Of a DNA stretch of 14,976 bases, positions 1-7,365 are shown piece after piece. Below the pieces are notes generated by a model. That model saw only the letters and a program-made list of their open reading frames with translations, was not told the DNA's origin and did no database searches. Position 1 is the stretch's first letter. The number at the start of each line of letters is the position of its first letter. Source of the DNA: Paracoccaceae bacterium (GTDB lineage Bacteria; Pseudomonadota; Alphaproteobacteria; Rhodobacterales; Rhodobacteraceae); contig JALWJU010000343.1 in NCBI GenBank assembly GCA_026997055.1, positions 1 through 14,976 on the forward strand, in the 5' to 3' direction. Position numbers and translations under genes: made by a program.

Positions 1-1
1 C

Positions 2-55
2 ATTGCCTCCTGGCGACGCTGGGGGGAGTGCGGGGAACGGGGGGGCAGGCCATGA
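2..55 (+). CDS. 3' end of an unidentified upstream gene (partial)
   Basis: Reading frame 2 is open from the window edge to a TGA at 53-55. That TGA overlaps the ATG of the following sugar transferase in an ATGA arrangement typical of translationally coupled genes. Only 17 codons are visible, ending WGECGERGGRP, so the product cannot be identified. The context suggests another polysaccharide gene. The sugar transferase frame is also open to the window edge, so this assignment rests mainly on the ATGA overlap. Confidence 0.4.
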   Translation: MASWRRWGECGERGGRP

Positions 56-702
56 GCTTCGGCAAGCGGCTGATGGATATCGTGCTGGCGCTGCTGTTGT
101 CGGTGCTGCTCGCGCCGGTCATCCTCGCCCTGGCGCTGGCGGTACTGCTGGCCGACGGTCGCCCGGTCTTCTTCGGCTCGCTGCGCGCGCGGGCGCCGGG
201 GCAGAATTTCCGCCTGTGGAAGTTCCGCACCATGACGGTCGATTCGGCGGATGCGGGCGTGACCGGCGGCGACAAGCAGCAGAGAATCACCCGGATCGGC
301 GGATTCCTGCGACGCAGCCGCCTCGACGAATTCCCGCAATTGTGGAACATCCTCCGAGGCGACATCTCCTTTGTCGGCCCGCGCCCGCCGCTGCCGCGCT
401 ATGTGGAGATGTTCCCGGAACTCTATGCAGAGGTGCTCAGGAGCCGCCCCGGCGTGACCGGCCTGGCGACGCTGGTCTATCACGAAACCGAGGAAAAGCT
501 GCTGAAATCCTGCCGGACCGCCGAAGAAACCGAGGCCGTCTATACGCGCCGCTGCATCCCGCGCAAGGCGCGCCTCGACCTGCTCTATGCGAAGCGGCGG
601 ACCCTGTGCAGCGATCTCGTTCTGATTCTCGTCACCGCTGGCGGGCGGCGCTGGTGGCGCCGGCGCCGGGGGAGGGGGGCGATGCGGAGCGGGAACGAAT
701 AA
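52..702 (+). CDS. Sugar transferase (monotopic phosphoglycosyl transferase, PglC/WcaJ-type)
   Basis: 216 residues of the bacterial sugar transferase family (PF02397). These enzymes start glycan assembly by moving a phospho-sugar from a nucleotide sugar onto a polyprenyl-phosphate carrier at the inner face of the cytoplasmic membrane. Residues 8-34 form one hydrophobic segment with a central Ala21-Pro22, as in the re-entrant helix of this family. KFRTM follows at 57-61, the catalytic Asp92-Glu93 pair in RSRLDEFPQLWN, the GPRP motif at 109-112, and SRPGVTGLA further on. The ATG at 52 places the KRLMDI segment at the usual N-terminal position; a GTG at 28 in the same frame is possible but gives an atypical extension. 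The very basic C-terminal tail (RRWWRRRRGRG) is unusual and may contact membrane phospholipids. The sugar specificity cannot be told from the sequence. Confidence 0.93.
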   Translation: MSFGKRLMDIVLALLLSVLLAPVILALALAVLLADGRPVFFGSLRARAPGQNFRLWKFRTMTVDSADAGVTGGDKQQRITRIGGFLRRSRLDEFPQLWNILRGDISFVGPRPPLPRYVEMFPELYAEVLRSRPGVTGLATLVYHETEEKLLKSCRTAEETEAVYTRRCIPRKARLDLLYAKRRTLCSDLVLILVTAGGRRWWRRRRGRGAMRSGNE

Positions 703-738
703 TTTCAATCACCGGTTACATTTTCTGCCGCGATACCC

Positions 739-768
739 TTGCCCTCACCGATACGGATCTGGTATCCT
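739..768 (+). promoter_or_regulatory. Candidate sigma-70-type promoter for the capD/wbpM-like gene
   Basis: The 156-base gap between the sugar transferase and the next gene holds TTGCCC (739-744) and, 18 bases on, TATCCT (763-768); each matches the consensus at 4 of 6 positions. The implied start point is about 775, some 85 bases before the ATG at 859. Nothing else is evident in this gap. The match is modest and the gene could also be read through from upstream. Confidence 0.3.
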
Positions 769-858
769 TTCAGATGGGGTTGGACAGTCCTGAAATGCCA
801 GGCTGGGATGGCAAGAACAGGCCGAAAGGCCGCAGCACATGGACGGAATCGACCTTGC

Positions 859-2796
859 ATGCTTCATGACCTGCTGCTCTCCCTTTCCCGTCGGCAGAAG
901 AGCCGGATCCTGCTGTTTCTGGATGTCTGCAACGCGGTGGCGGCCTTCTATTTCGCCTGGCTGCTGGTGCAGGGCGGCCTGCCATCCGCGGGCGAATTCG
1001 CGCAGTCGCTGCGCTTCCCGGGCGCGCTGATACCGGCGACCATCCTGCTGACGGTCGGTTTCGGCCTGCACCGGATGAAGCTGAACGCTTACGAGATGCA
1101 GGGCATCCTCGGCAGTTCCGCCATTGCGGTGGCGCTGGGGCTGGTCGGCGCGATGGTCAACATGCTGCCGGGCCTGCAACTGCCCGAGCAGGTATTTGTC
1201 GTGCAGGTCATGGCGCACGCGATCCTTTCGGTCAGCAGCCGCCTCCTGCTGCGCTGGTATGTGATCCGTCTCTACGCCCGCAACCGAAACCGAAAGCGGG
1301 TGCTGGTCTATGGGGCGGGGCAGACCGGCCAGCAGCTGGCCGCGGCGCTCAGGACCGACCACGCCTTTACCCCCGTCGCCTTTGTCGATGACAATACCAG
1401 CCTGAAAGGGATGACCATCGGCGGGCTCAGGGTGCATTCGCCGGCGGATGTGGATGAACTGATCCGGCGCGAGCGGATCGACCGCGTGGTCCTGGCCATG
1501 CCCTCGGCCAGCCCGGCGGCGCGCGCGGCCATATCGCGCCGGCTGGCAAAGACCGGCTGCGAGGTGCATGCGGTGCCTTCCTTTGCCGAGCTTCTGGTCG
1601 AGGGAAGGGATACGAACCGGGCGGTTCAGGTGGTGGTGAAGGAGTTGCTGGGCCGGCCCGCCTTCAGGGACAGCCTGCCGGAAGTGAACGGCGCCTATCA
1701 CGAGCGCTGCATCCTCGTGACCGGCGCCGGCGGCTCCATCGGCACCGAACTGTGCCGCCAGCTTCTGGACATGCAGCCCGAATGCCTGGTCCTGCTGGAT
1801 CACAGCGAGTTTGCGCTCTACGAGATCGACCAGGAACTGCAGGCGCTGCTGGAGCCGGGCCGGAAGTGCCGGATCGTGCCGGTGCTGGGCTCGGTCACCG
1901 ATGCCGCGCTGATGCGCCGGCTGATGGACCAGTACCGGATCGAAGTGGTGCTCCACGCGGCCGCCTACAAGCATCTGCCGATGGTGGAAATGAACAGGCT
2001 GGTGGGGCTCGAGAACAATGTCCTCGGCACCCGGGTCGTCGCCCGGGCGGCGGCGGATGCCGGGGTCGAGCGCTTTATCCTGGTGTCCAGCGACAAGGCC
2101 GTGCGCCCGACCTCGGTCATGGGCGCTTCGAAGCGGATGGCCGAAATGGTGGTGCAGGACATGGCCGCACGCGGCACCGGCACCAAGTTTTCCATGGTCC
2201 GCTTCGGCAATGTGCTCGGCTCCTCCGGTTCCGTCCTGCCGCGCTTCCAGAGGCAGATCGAAGCCGGCGGGCCGGTGACGCTGACCCACCGGCGCGCCAC
2301 CCGCTTCTTCATGACCGTATCCGAGGCCGTGTCGCTGGTATTGCTGGCCGGCACCTATGCCCAGGGCGGGGAGGTCTTCGTGCTCGACATGGGCAAGCCG
2401 GTGCAGATCCTGAAACTTGCCCGGCAGATGATCCGCCACGCAGGCTACACGGTGCGCGATGCCGACAACCCGGACGGCGATATCGAGATCGTCGAGATCG
2501 GCCTGCGCCCGGGTGAAAAGCTGCACGAAGAGCTGCTGATCGGCTCCGACATGCTCACCACGCCGCACCCCAAGATCCTGCGCGCCCAGGAAAGCTGCCC
2601 CTCTCCCGACGAAATCGCCGCCATGCTGGCCGAACTGCGCCGGGCGATCGCGGCCGGCGACGAAGGGGCGGTCGGGTCCATCATTGCCCAATGGGTCGAG
2701 TCCACCCAGGACAATGTGCGCGTGCTGGGCGATGATGCGCTCCGCGGGGAGGATTCGCCGCGCAACCGGCCGGTGGAGAGCTCCGCCGCTTCCTGA
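859..2796 (+). CDS. Membrane nucleotide-sugar 4,6-dehydratase/epimerase (WbpM/FlaA1/CapD family)
   Basis: 645 residues, the usual length of the long membrane-bound members of this family, which make 4-keto-6-deoxy UDP-sugars for O-antigen, capsule or exopolysaccharide. Four hydrophobic segments lie within residues 14-135. A first Rossmann-type nucleotide-binding domain begins near residue 150 (VLVYGAGQTG). The catalytic short-chain dehydrogenase domain begins near 284 with LVTGAGGSIGTELCRQ. The active-site region is SSDKAVRPTSVMGASKR (about 409-426): Met occupies the place of the usual catalytic Tyr, as described for WbpM-type enzymes, while Ser and Lys are kept. The ATG at 859 (MLHDLLLSLSRRQKSR) puts a basic stretch directly before the first membrane segment; an in-frame ATG at 808 and a TTG at 739 give unusual extensions. 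With the preceding phosphoglycosyl transferase it forms a plausible pair that makes an unusual sugar and attaches it to the lipid carrier. Confidence 0.95.
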   Translation: MLHDLLLSLSRRQKSRILLFLDVCNAVAAFYFAWLLVQGGLPSAGEFAQSLRFPGALIPATILLTVGFGLHRMKLNAYEMQGILGSSAIAVALGLVGAMVNMLPGLQLPEQVFVVQVMAHAILSVSSRLLLRWYVIRLYARNRNRKRVLVYGAGQTGQQLAAALRTDHAFTPVAFVDDNTSLKGMTIGGLRVHSPADVDELIRRERIDRVVLAMPSASPAARAAISRRLAKTGCEVHAVPSFAELLVEGRDTNRAVQVVVKELLGRPAFRDSLPEVNGAYHERCILVTGAGGSIGTELCRQLLDMQPECLVLLDHSEFALYEIDQELQALLEPGRKCRIVPVLGSVTDAALMRRLMDQYRIEVVLHAAAYKHLPMVEMNRLVGLENNVLGTRVVARAAADAGVERFILVSSDKAVRPTSVMGASKRMAEMVVQDMAARGTGTKFSMVRFGNVLGSSGSVLPRFQRQIEAGGPVTLTHRRATRFFMTVSEAVSLVLLAGTYAQGGEVFVLDMGKPVQILKLARQMIRHAGYTVRDADNPDGDIEIVEIGLRPGEKLHEELLIGSDMLTTPHPKILRAQESCPSPDEIAAMLAELRRAIAAGDEGAVGSIIAQWVESTQDNVRVLGDDALRGEDSPRNRPVESSAAS

Positions 2797-2841
2797 GTCC
2801 GGGCCTGCCCCGCACCCCTCTCGGGGGCACTTCGGGGCGGA

Positions 2842-2861
2842 GCGGTTTGCGCGCAAATCGC
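2842..2861. other. Palindrome in the convergent capD-like/trhO gap
   Basis: TTTGCGCGCAAA (2846-2857) is a perfect palindrome. It extends to 2842-2861 as an 8-bp stem with one G-U pair and a CGCG loop. It lies in the 81-base gap between two convergent genes, where a bidirectional terminator would be expected, but there is no T-run on either side. A protein-binding palindrome is the alternative. Confidence 0.35.
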
Positions 2862-2877
2862 GGCCCCGGCGGCGGTT

Positions 2878-3792
2878 TCAGCCCCCGGACGGACGCCCGA
2901 GGTGGCGCTCGCCCCGCGCCCGGGCGAGGGCGATCTGGCGCTGGCGTTCGCGAAAGCGCGCCCGGCGCGCTTCGTCGAATAGGTCGATGCACTGGTGGCA
3001 GGAGACGCCCTCTTCGTATTCCGGCCGCTCCCTGTCTGCGGGCAGGATCGGCCGGCGGCAGGCATGGCACAGCCCGTGCGGGCCTTCGCTCAGCCCGTGG
3101 CCCACCGATACCCGCCCGTCGAAGACGAAGCATTCGCCCTTCCAGCGGCTTTCTTCGGCGGGGATGTCCGCCAGATATTGCAGGATCCCGCCCTTGAGGT
3201 GATAGACCTCCTCGACCCCCTGGCTCAGCAGGTAGCTGGTGGATTTCTCGCAGCGGATGCCGCCGGTGCAGAACATCGCCACGCGCTTGTTGTGAAAGCG
3301 GTGGGCATTTGCCTGCCACCAGGCGGGAAAGTCGCGAAAGCGCGCGGTCTGCGGGTCGATCGCGCCTTCGAAGGTGCCGATCGCCACTTCGTAATCGTTG
3401 CGGGTGTCGATCACCACCACGTCATCCTCGGCGATGAGGTCGTTCCATGCCTCGGGCGGCACGTATCGGCCGACGGCGGTGCGCGGATCCACGCCGGGCA
3501 CGCCAAGGGTGACGATCTCGCGCTTGAGGCGCACCTTCATGCGGCCGAAGGGGGGCTTCTGCGCCGTCGCCTCCTTCCAGTCGAGACCCGCGCAGCCGGG
3601 GAGCGCGCGGATATGGGCGAGCATGGCGTCGATCCCGGCGCGCGGGCCGGCGATGGTGCCGTTGATGCCTTCGCGCGCCAGTAGCAGCGTGCCGGTGACG
3701 CCTTCGCGCCCGGCCAGCGCCAGCAGCGGGGCGCGCAGGGCGGCGGGGTCTTCGAAGGGGGTGAAACGGTAGAGCGCGGCGATCGTGTACAT
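2878..3792 (-). CDS. trhO: tRNA uridine(34) hydroxylase TrhO (rhodanese-domain protein)
   Basis: 304 residues of the TrhO/YceA (UPF0176) family, which makes 5-hydroxyuridine at tRNA position 34, the first step towards cmo5U/mcmo5U wobble bases. The N-terminal third (MYTIAALYRF, then LLLAREGINGTIAG) is the family-specific domain. The rhodanese domain follows, with VVIDTRNDYE and the active-site loop FCTGGIRCEKS, giving Cys175 and Cys181. The C-terminal part has two Cys pairs (CHAC and CHQC) that look like a small metal-binding knuckle, followed by a basic helical tail. The ATG at 3792 is preferred because the family N-terminus starts here. There is no Shine-Dalgarno, and a promoter lies 6 nt upstream, so the mRNA is probably leaderless. 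It converges with the capD-like gene and diverges from the HtrA gene. Confidence 0.95.
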   Translation of the reverse strand: MYTIAALYRFTPFEDPAALRAPLLALAGREGVTGTLLLAREGINGTIAGPRAGIDAMLAHIRALPGCAGLDWKEATAQKPPFGRMKVRLKREIVTLGVPGVDPRTAVGRYVPPEAWNDLIAEDDVVVIDTRNDYEVAIGTFEGAIDPQTARFRDFPAWWQANAHRFHNKRVAMFCTGGIRCEKSTSYLLSQGVEEVYHLKGGILQYLADIPAEESRWKGECFVFDGRVSVGHGLSEGPHGLCHACRRPILPADRERPEYEEGVSCHQCIDLFDEARRARFRERQRQIALARARGERHLGRPSGG

Positions 3793-3798
3793 GGGCCG

Positions 3799-3827
3799 GG
3801 CTTAGCCGTCGATCTGGCCGGGTGCAA
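3799..3827 (-). promoter_or_regulatory. trhO promoter giving a leaderless transcript
   Basis: On the minus strand, TTGCAC (3827-3822), a 17-base spacer and TAAGCC (3804-3799) lie directly before the gene. Exactly 6 bases separate the -10 hexamer from the ATG (3792-3790), so the expected first transcribed base is the A of the start codon. The missing Shine-Dalgarno agrees. The same TTGCAC-N17 layout and the same 6-base distance recur before the ileS leader ORF at 14286-14320. Confidence 0.55.
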
Positions 3828-3863
3828 GCCCGCCCTCAGCTCTGCCCCTCAAGCCCGCGTGAC

Positions 3864-3892
3864 TTGACATTTGCCCGGCCCCGGCGGCATCG
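3864..3892 (+). promoter_or_regulatory. Candidate promoter for the HtrA-pncA-pncB transcript
   Basis: A perfect TTGACA (3864-3869) lies 50 bases before the HtrA start codon. At 17 bases' spacing the -10 position reads GCATCG (3887-3892), a poor match, so either the promoter needs an activator or the true -10 is different. The gene also has a good ribosome binding site, AGGAGG at 3900-3905, 8 bases before the ATG. Confidence 0.4.
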
Positions 3893-3913
3893 AGTGGGCA
3901 GGAGGTATGCGCG

Positions 3914-5335
3914 ATGTCCAGACTTTTCCGGCCATTCCGGCTGCTCGCCGCGGTCCTGATCCTGCTGCCCGCCCTTGTCCCCGCCCCTGCCCTTGCCGAG
4001 CGGCGGGTGCCCGGGAACGCGGGGGAGATACAGCTTTCCTTCGCCCCGGTGGTGGCGAAGGCGGCGCCGGCGGTGGCCTCGGTCTATGCCGCTTCCGAGG
4101 CGCGGCCGGGGGGGCCGTTTGCCAATGACCCGCTGTTCGCGGAACTGTTCCGCGGCTTTGGCGGCGTGCCGGAGGAGCAGAACGCCCTGGGCGCCGGCGT
4201 GCTGGTGGGCGGCGGTCTGCTGGTGACCAATTACCATGTGGTGCAGGATGCCGACACGATCCGCGTGGTGCTCTCGGACCGGCGCGAATATGCGGCCCGG
4301 CTGGCGCTGGCCGACGAGGCGGCCGATATCGCGGTGCTGCGCCTCGTGGGCGAGGGGGTCGAAGACCTGCCCGCCCTGCCGATCGGCGATTCCGACAGGC
4401 TTCAGGTGGGCGACCTGGTGCTGGCGATCGGCAATCCCTTCGGGGTCGGGCTCAGCGTCTCCTCCGGCATCGTCTCGGGCCTCGCCCGCGCCCGGCGCGA
4501 GGGCGGCGGGCTGGGCAATGCGCGCTTCTTCCTGCAGACCGATGCGCCGATCAACCCGGGCAATTCCGGCGGCGCGCTGGTCAACATGAAGGGCGAACTG
4601 GTCGGGATCAACACCCTGATCGTCACCCGCTCCGGCGGCTCCAACGGGCTCGGCTTCGCCATCCCGGTGAATATCGTGCGCCAGATCGTCGCCCAGGCGC
4701 GCGCCGGCAAGAGCCGCTTCGAGCGCCCCTGGATCGGGCTCGACGTGCAGGAGGTGGATGCGGGGCTGGCCGAGGCGCTGGGCATGGACCGCCCGCAGGG
4801 ACTGCTGGTGCGCCGGCTCGATCCCGACAGCCCCTTCGAGCGCGCCGGGCTCAAGCCGGGCGACGTGCTGCTGGCGCTCGATGGCCACCCGGTCAATACC
4901 GCCGCCGGGCTCGATTTCCGCATGGCCAGCACGCCGGCGGGCAGCGAAATCGCAGCGCGGTGGCTCAGAGACGGCCGGGAAGTGACCGCCCCGGTCGCGG
5001 TAATGCCTCCGCCCGGGACCGTCCCCGGCGCGGCAGGCGCGCCTCTCACCATCGCCACCCCCGGCCCGCTTCAGGGCCGCACGCTTGCCGCGCTCACCCC
5101 GGACCTCGCCCGCCGCCTGGGCCTGCGCCGCGCGCCCAGGGGCGTGGTCGTGCTGCAGGGGCCGCCGCCGGGCTTCGGCACCAGCGTGCAGGTAGGCGAC
5201 GTGATCCTTGCCATCGACGGCCAGAAGGTCGCCACCCCCGCCGAGGTCGCCGAAATCGCCCGCAATCATCGCGGATGGTGGCGCATCGACCTGTTGCGTG
5301 GTAACAGGGTGATCACCTTTCGAACCAACCGCTGA
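3914..5335 (+). CDS. htrA: Periplasmic HtrA-family serine protease with two PDZ domains (DegP/DegQ-like)
   Basis: 473 residues, the usual length for DegP/DegQ proteases, which degrade or chaperone misfolded envelope proteins. A signal peptide covers residues 1-28 (basic start, hydrophobic core, PALA before ERR). The trypsin-like domain carries the full triad: His108 in TNYHVV, Asp138 in ADIAVLRL and Ser218 in GNSGGALVN. PDZ1 spans about 270-362 (containing SPFERAGLKPGDVLLALDG) and PDZ2 about 385-470 (containing VQVGDVILAIDGQ). The ATG at 3914 is set by AGGAGG at 3900-3905 and by the signal peptide. pncA starts 8 bases after its stop codon, so the three genes 3914-7243 are probably co-transcribed, although protease and NAD salvage have no obvious functional link. 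Which of DegP, DegQ or DegS it matches cannot be settled here; two PDZ domains argue against DegS. Confidence 0.95.
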   Translation: MSRLFRPFRLLAAVLILLPALVPAPALAERRVPGNAGEIQLSFAPVVAKAAPAVASVYAASEARPGGPFANDPLFAELFRGFGGVPEEQNALGAGVLVGGGLLVTNYHVVQDADTIRVVLSDRREYAARLALADEAADIAVLRLVGEGVEDLPALPIGDSDRLQVGDLVLAIGNPFGVGLSVSSGIVSGLARARREGGGLGNARFFLQTDAPINPGNSGGALVNMKGELVGINTLIVTRSGGSNGLGFAIPVNIVRQIVAQARAGKSRFERPWIGLDVQEVDAGLAEALGMDRPQGLLVRRLDPDSPFERAGLKPGDVLLALDGHPVNTAAGLDFRMASTPAGSEIAARWLRDGREVTAPVAVMPPPGTVPGAAGAPLTIATPGPLQGRTLAALTPDLARRLGLRRAPRGVVVLQGPPPGFGTSVQVGDVILAIDGQKVATPAEVAEIARNHRGWWRIDLLRGNRVITFRTNR

Positions 5336-5343
5336 GGCAAGCC

Positions 5344-5949
5344 ATGGACAAGACCGCCCTCCTCGTGATCGACGTGCAAAACGACTTCTGCCCCGGCGGG
5401 GCGCTGGCCGTGGCTGACGGAGATGCGGTGGTGGGGGTGATCAACGCCATGCTGGCCGATTTCCCGGTGCGTGTATTCACCCAGGACTGGCACCCGGCGG
5501 GGCATGGCTCCTTTGCCTCCTCGCATCCGGGCAAGGCGGCCTTCGAGACCACCGAAATGCCCTATGGCACCCAGGTGCTCTGGCCCGACCATTGCGTGCA
5601 GGGCACCAAAGGCGCCGCCTTTCACCCCGACCTCAGCACCGAGCCCGCCGACCTGATCATCCGCAAGGGGGCGAACCCGGCGATCGACTCCTACTCCGCC
5701 TTTTTCGAAAACGACCGCACCACCCCCACCGGCCTTGAGGGCTATCTGCGCACGCGCGGGGTGGAAAGGCTGGTGCTCACGGGCCTTGCCACCGATTTCT
5801 GCGTCGCCTATTCGGCGCTGGACGCGGCCCGGCTGGGCTTCGCGGCCGAGGTGCGCCTCGATGCCTGCCGGGCGATCGACCTCGACGGCTCGCTTGGCGC
5901 CGCGCTCGATCAGATGCGCGCCGCCGGCGTCACCCTCGCCGGGGCCTGA
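5344..5949 (+). CDS. pncA: Nicotinamidase (nicotinamide deamidase)
   Basis: 201 residues of the isochorismatase-like hydrolase fold. It converts nicotinamide to nicotinate and ammonia in the cytoplasm, the first step of the Preiss-Handler NAD salvage route. The catalytic triad is visible as Asp10 (LLVIDVQNDF), Lys108 (IIRKGAN) and Cys153 (ATDFCVAYSA). Metal ligands are Asp48 and His50 (TQDWHPAGH) and His83 (WPDHC). Length and motifs are normal. The gene sits between the HtrA gene (8-base gap) and pncB (1-base gap), so its product feeds directly to the next encoded enzyme. The start at 5344 follows a weak GAGG-type ribosome binding site near 5334. Confidence 0.97.
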   Translation: MDKTALLVIDVQNDFCPGGALAVADGDAVVGVINAMLADFPVRVFTQDWHPAGHGSFASSHPGKAAFETTEMPYGTQVLWPDHCVQGTKGAAFHPDLSTEPADLIIRKGANPAIDSYSAFFENDRTTPTGLEGYLRTRGVERLVLTGLATDFCVAYSALDAARLGFAAEVRLDACRAIDLDGSLGAALDQMRAAGVTLAGA

Positions 5950-5950
5950 C

Positions 5951-7243
5951 ATGGTCGATATCGCCACCCGCGTCTATAACCACAACTGGAAGATCGACCC
6001 GATCGTCCGCTCGCTGATCGACACCGATTTCTACAAGCTCTTGATGTGCCAGTCGGTGTTTCGCAACAAGCCCGACGTGCGGGTGACCTTCAGCCTGATC
6101 AACCGCTCGCATCATGTGCCGCTGGCCGAGCTGATCGACGAGGGCGAGTTGCGCGAACAGCTCGACCATATCCGCACCCTTTCGCTCAGCCGGGGCGAAA
6201 GCACCTGGCTGCGCGGCAATACCTTTTACGGCAAGCGGCAGATGTTTCGCCCCGATTTCATGGAGTGGTTCGAGAACCTGCGCCTGCCGCCCTATCACCT
6301 GGAGCGGGTGGGCGAGCAGTATGAGCTGACCTTCGAAGGCCCCTGGCCCGAGGTGATGCTGTGGGAGATCCCGGCGCTGGCGGTGCTGATGGAGCTGCGT
6401 AGCCGCGCGGTGCTGCGCGGCATGGGACGCTTCGAGCTTCAGGTGCTGTACGCGCGCGCCATGACCCGGCTGTGGGAAAAGCTCGAGCGCCTGCGCCCGC
6501 TCGAGGGGCTCAGGATCGCCGATTTCGGCACGCGGCGGCGCCACTCCTTCCTGTGGCAGGACTGGGCCGTGCAGGCCATGGGCGAGGCGCTGGGGCCGGC
6601 CTTTGTCGGAACCTCCAATTGCCTCATCGCCAAGAACCGCGACCTCGAGGCCATCGGCACCAATGCCCACGAACTGCCGATGGTCTATGCCGCGCTGGCC
6701 GAGGATGACGCGGCCCTGCGCGCGGCGCCCTACCGGGTGCTCGCCGACTGGCACGAGGAGCATGACGGCAACCTGCGCATCATCCTGCCCGACACCTACG
6801 GCACCAGGGGCTTCCTCGAAAACGCGCCCGACTGGCTCGCGGGCTGGACCGGGATACGGATCGACAGCGGCGACCCGGCGGCGGGCGCCGAGGTGGCGAT
6901 CGACTGGTGGAAATCGCGCGGCGAGGACCCGGCGCAGAAGCTGGTGATCTTCTCCGACGGGCTGGACGTGGACGAGATCATCAAGCTGCACGAGCAGTTT
7001 TCCGGCCGGGTCAAGGTGAGCTTCGGCTGGGGCACGCTGCTGACCAACGATTTCCGCGACCTTGTCGCGGGCGATGCGCTGGCCCCCTTCTCGCTCGTGT
7101 GCAAGGCGGTGGCGGCCAATGGCCGGCCCACGGTCAAGCTCTCGGACAATCCCCGCAAGGCCATGGGACCGGCCGAGGAAATCGCCCGCTACAAGCGCGT
7201 CTTCGGCGTCGGTCGGCAGGCCGAGATGGAAGTGCTCGTCTGA
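5951..7243 (+). CDS. pncB: Nicotinate phosphoribosyltransferase
   Basis: 430 residues. The enzyme joins nicotinate and PRPP, driven by ATP hydrolysis, to give nicotinate mononucleotide for NAD synthesis. Family signatures include TDFYKLLMCQSVF near the N-terminus, FGTRRRHS at about 192-199, GTNAHELPMV with the phosphorylated active-site residue His240, RIDSGD, and FSDGLD. The ATG at 5951 lies 1 base after the pncA stop codon, so translation is probably coupled. The frame remains open upstream of this ATG, but that part overlaps pncA and does not resemble PncB. The C-terminus (GRQAEMEVLV) looks complete. Confidence 0.97.
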   Translation: MVDIATRVYNHNWKIDPIVRSLIDTDFYKLLMCQSVFRNKPDVRVTFSLINRSHHVPLAELIDEGELREQLDHIRTLSLSRGESTWLRGNTFYGKRQMFRPDFMEWFENLRLPPYHLERVGEQYELTFEGPWPEVMLWEIPALAVLMELRSRAVLRGMGRFELQVLYARAMTRLWEKLERLRPLEGLRIADFGTRRRHSFLWQDWAVQAMGEALGPAFVGTSNCLIAKNRDLEAIGTNAHELPMVYAALAEDDAALRAAPYRVLADWHEEHDGNLRIILPDTYGTRGFLENAPDWLAGWTGIRIDSGDPAAGAEVAIDWWKSRGEDPAQKLVIFSDGLDVDEIIKLHEQFSGRVKVSFGWGTLLTNDFRDLVAGDALAPFSLVCKAVAANGRPTVKLSDNPRKAMGPAEEIARYKRVFGVGRQAEMEVLV

Positions 7244-7249
7244 AGGGAT

Positions 7250-7290
7250 GGGCAGGATTTTCCGCAAAGGATCGCTCCGCCTCCGGCGCG
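7250..7290 (+). repeat. Intergenic GCCTCCGGCG element, copy 1 (degenerate)
   Basis: Six bases after the pncB stop the sequence reads GGGCAGGATTTTCCGCAAAG and continues through GATCGC to GCCTCCGGCG (7279-7288). It lines up along its length with the reverse complement of 12933-12972, which has the same order: GGG..GATTTT..GC.AAA..ATCG..GCCTCCGGCG. In both places the element starts directly after a stop codon, in that gene's orientation, within a convergent gap. Copy 1's stem is imperfect (GAT-TTT against AAA-GG-ATC). Confidence 0.55.
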
Positions 7291-7311
7291 CCGCGAGAGG
7301 CAATGAGGCGG
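7277..7311 (+). terminator. Possible hairpin terminator after pncB
   Basis: CCGCCTC (7277-7283) and GAGGCGG (7305-7311) are perfect inverted repeats flanking a second palindrome, CGGCGCGCCG (7284-7293). A competing pairing uses GCCTC (7279-7283) with GAGGC (7297-7301). There is no T-run, so a Rho-independent terminator is not established; a simple RNA-end stabilising structure is equally possible. Confidence 0.25.
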
Positions 7312-7321
7312 GCGGCGCAGA

Positions 7322-7365
7322 GCCAGCCCGGGGTCAGCCTGGAGTCAGCCCGGAGTCAGCCCGGT
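7322..7365. repeat. Four tandem 11-bp repeats at the end of truA
   Basis: Four adjacent 11-base units run without interruption: GCCAGCCCGGG, GTCAGCCTGGA, GTCAGCCCGGA and GTCAGCCCGGT. The truA stop codon (TGA on the minus strand, 7358-7356) lies in the last unit. Because 11 is not a multiple of 3, the TGA carried by the three complete units falls in all three minus-strand frames. Confidence 0.85.

Noticed and set aside
745..2856. Long antisense ORF (703 codons) opposite the capD-like gene
   Set aside because: It is rich in His, Arg, Gly and Gln with no recognisable domain and lies exactly opposite a well-supported gene. Such mirror frames are usual in GC-rich DNA. The same holds for the antisense frames at 3836-5269, 5930-7303 and 7480-9609.
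7322..7365. CRISPR-like repeat array
   Set aside because: The units are 11 bases long and directly adjacent with no spacers, so this is a simple tandem repeat.
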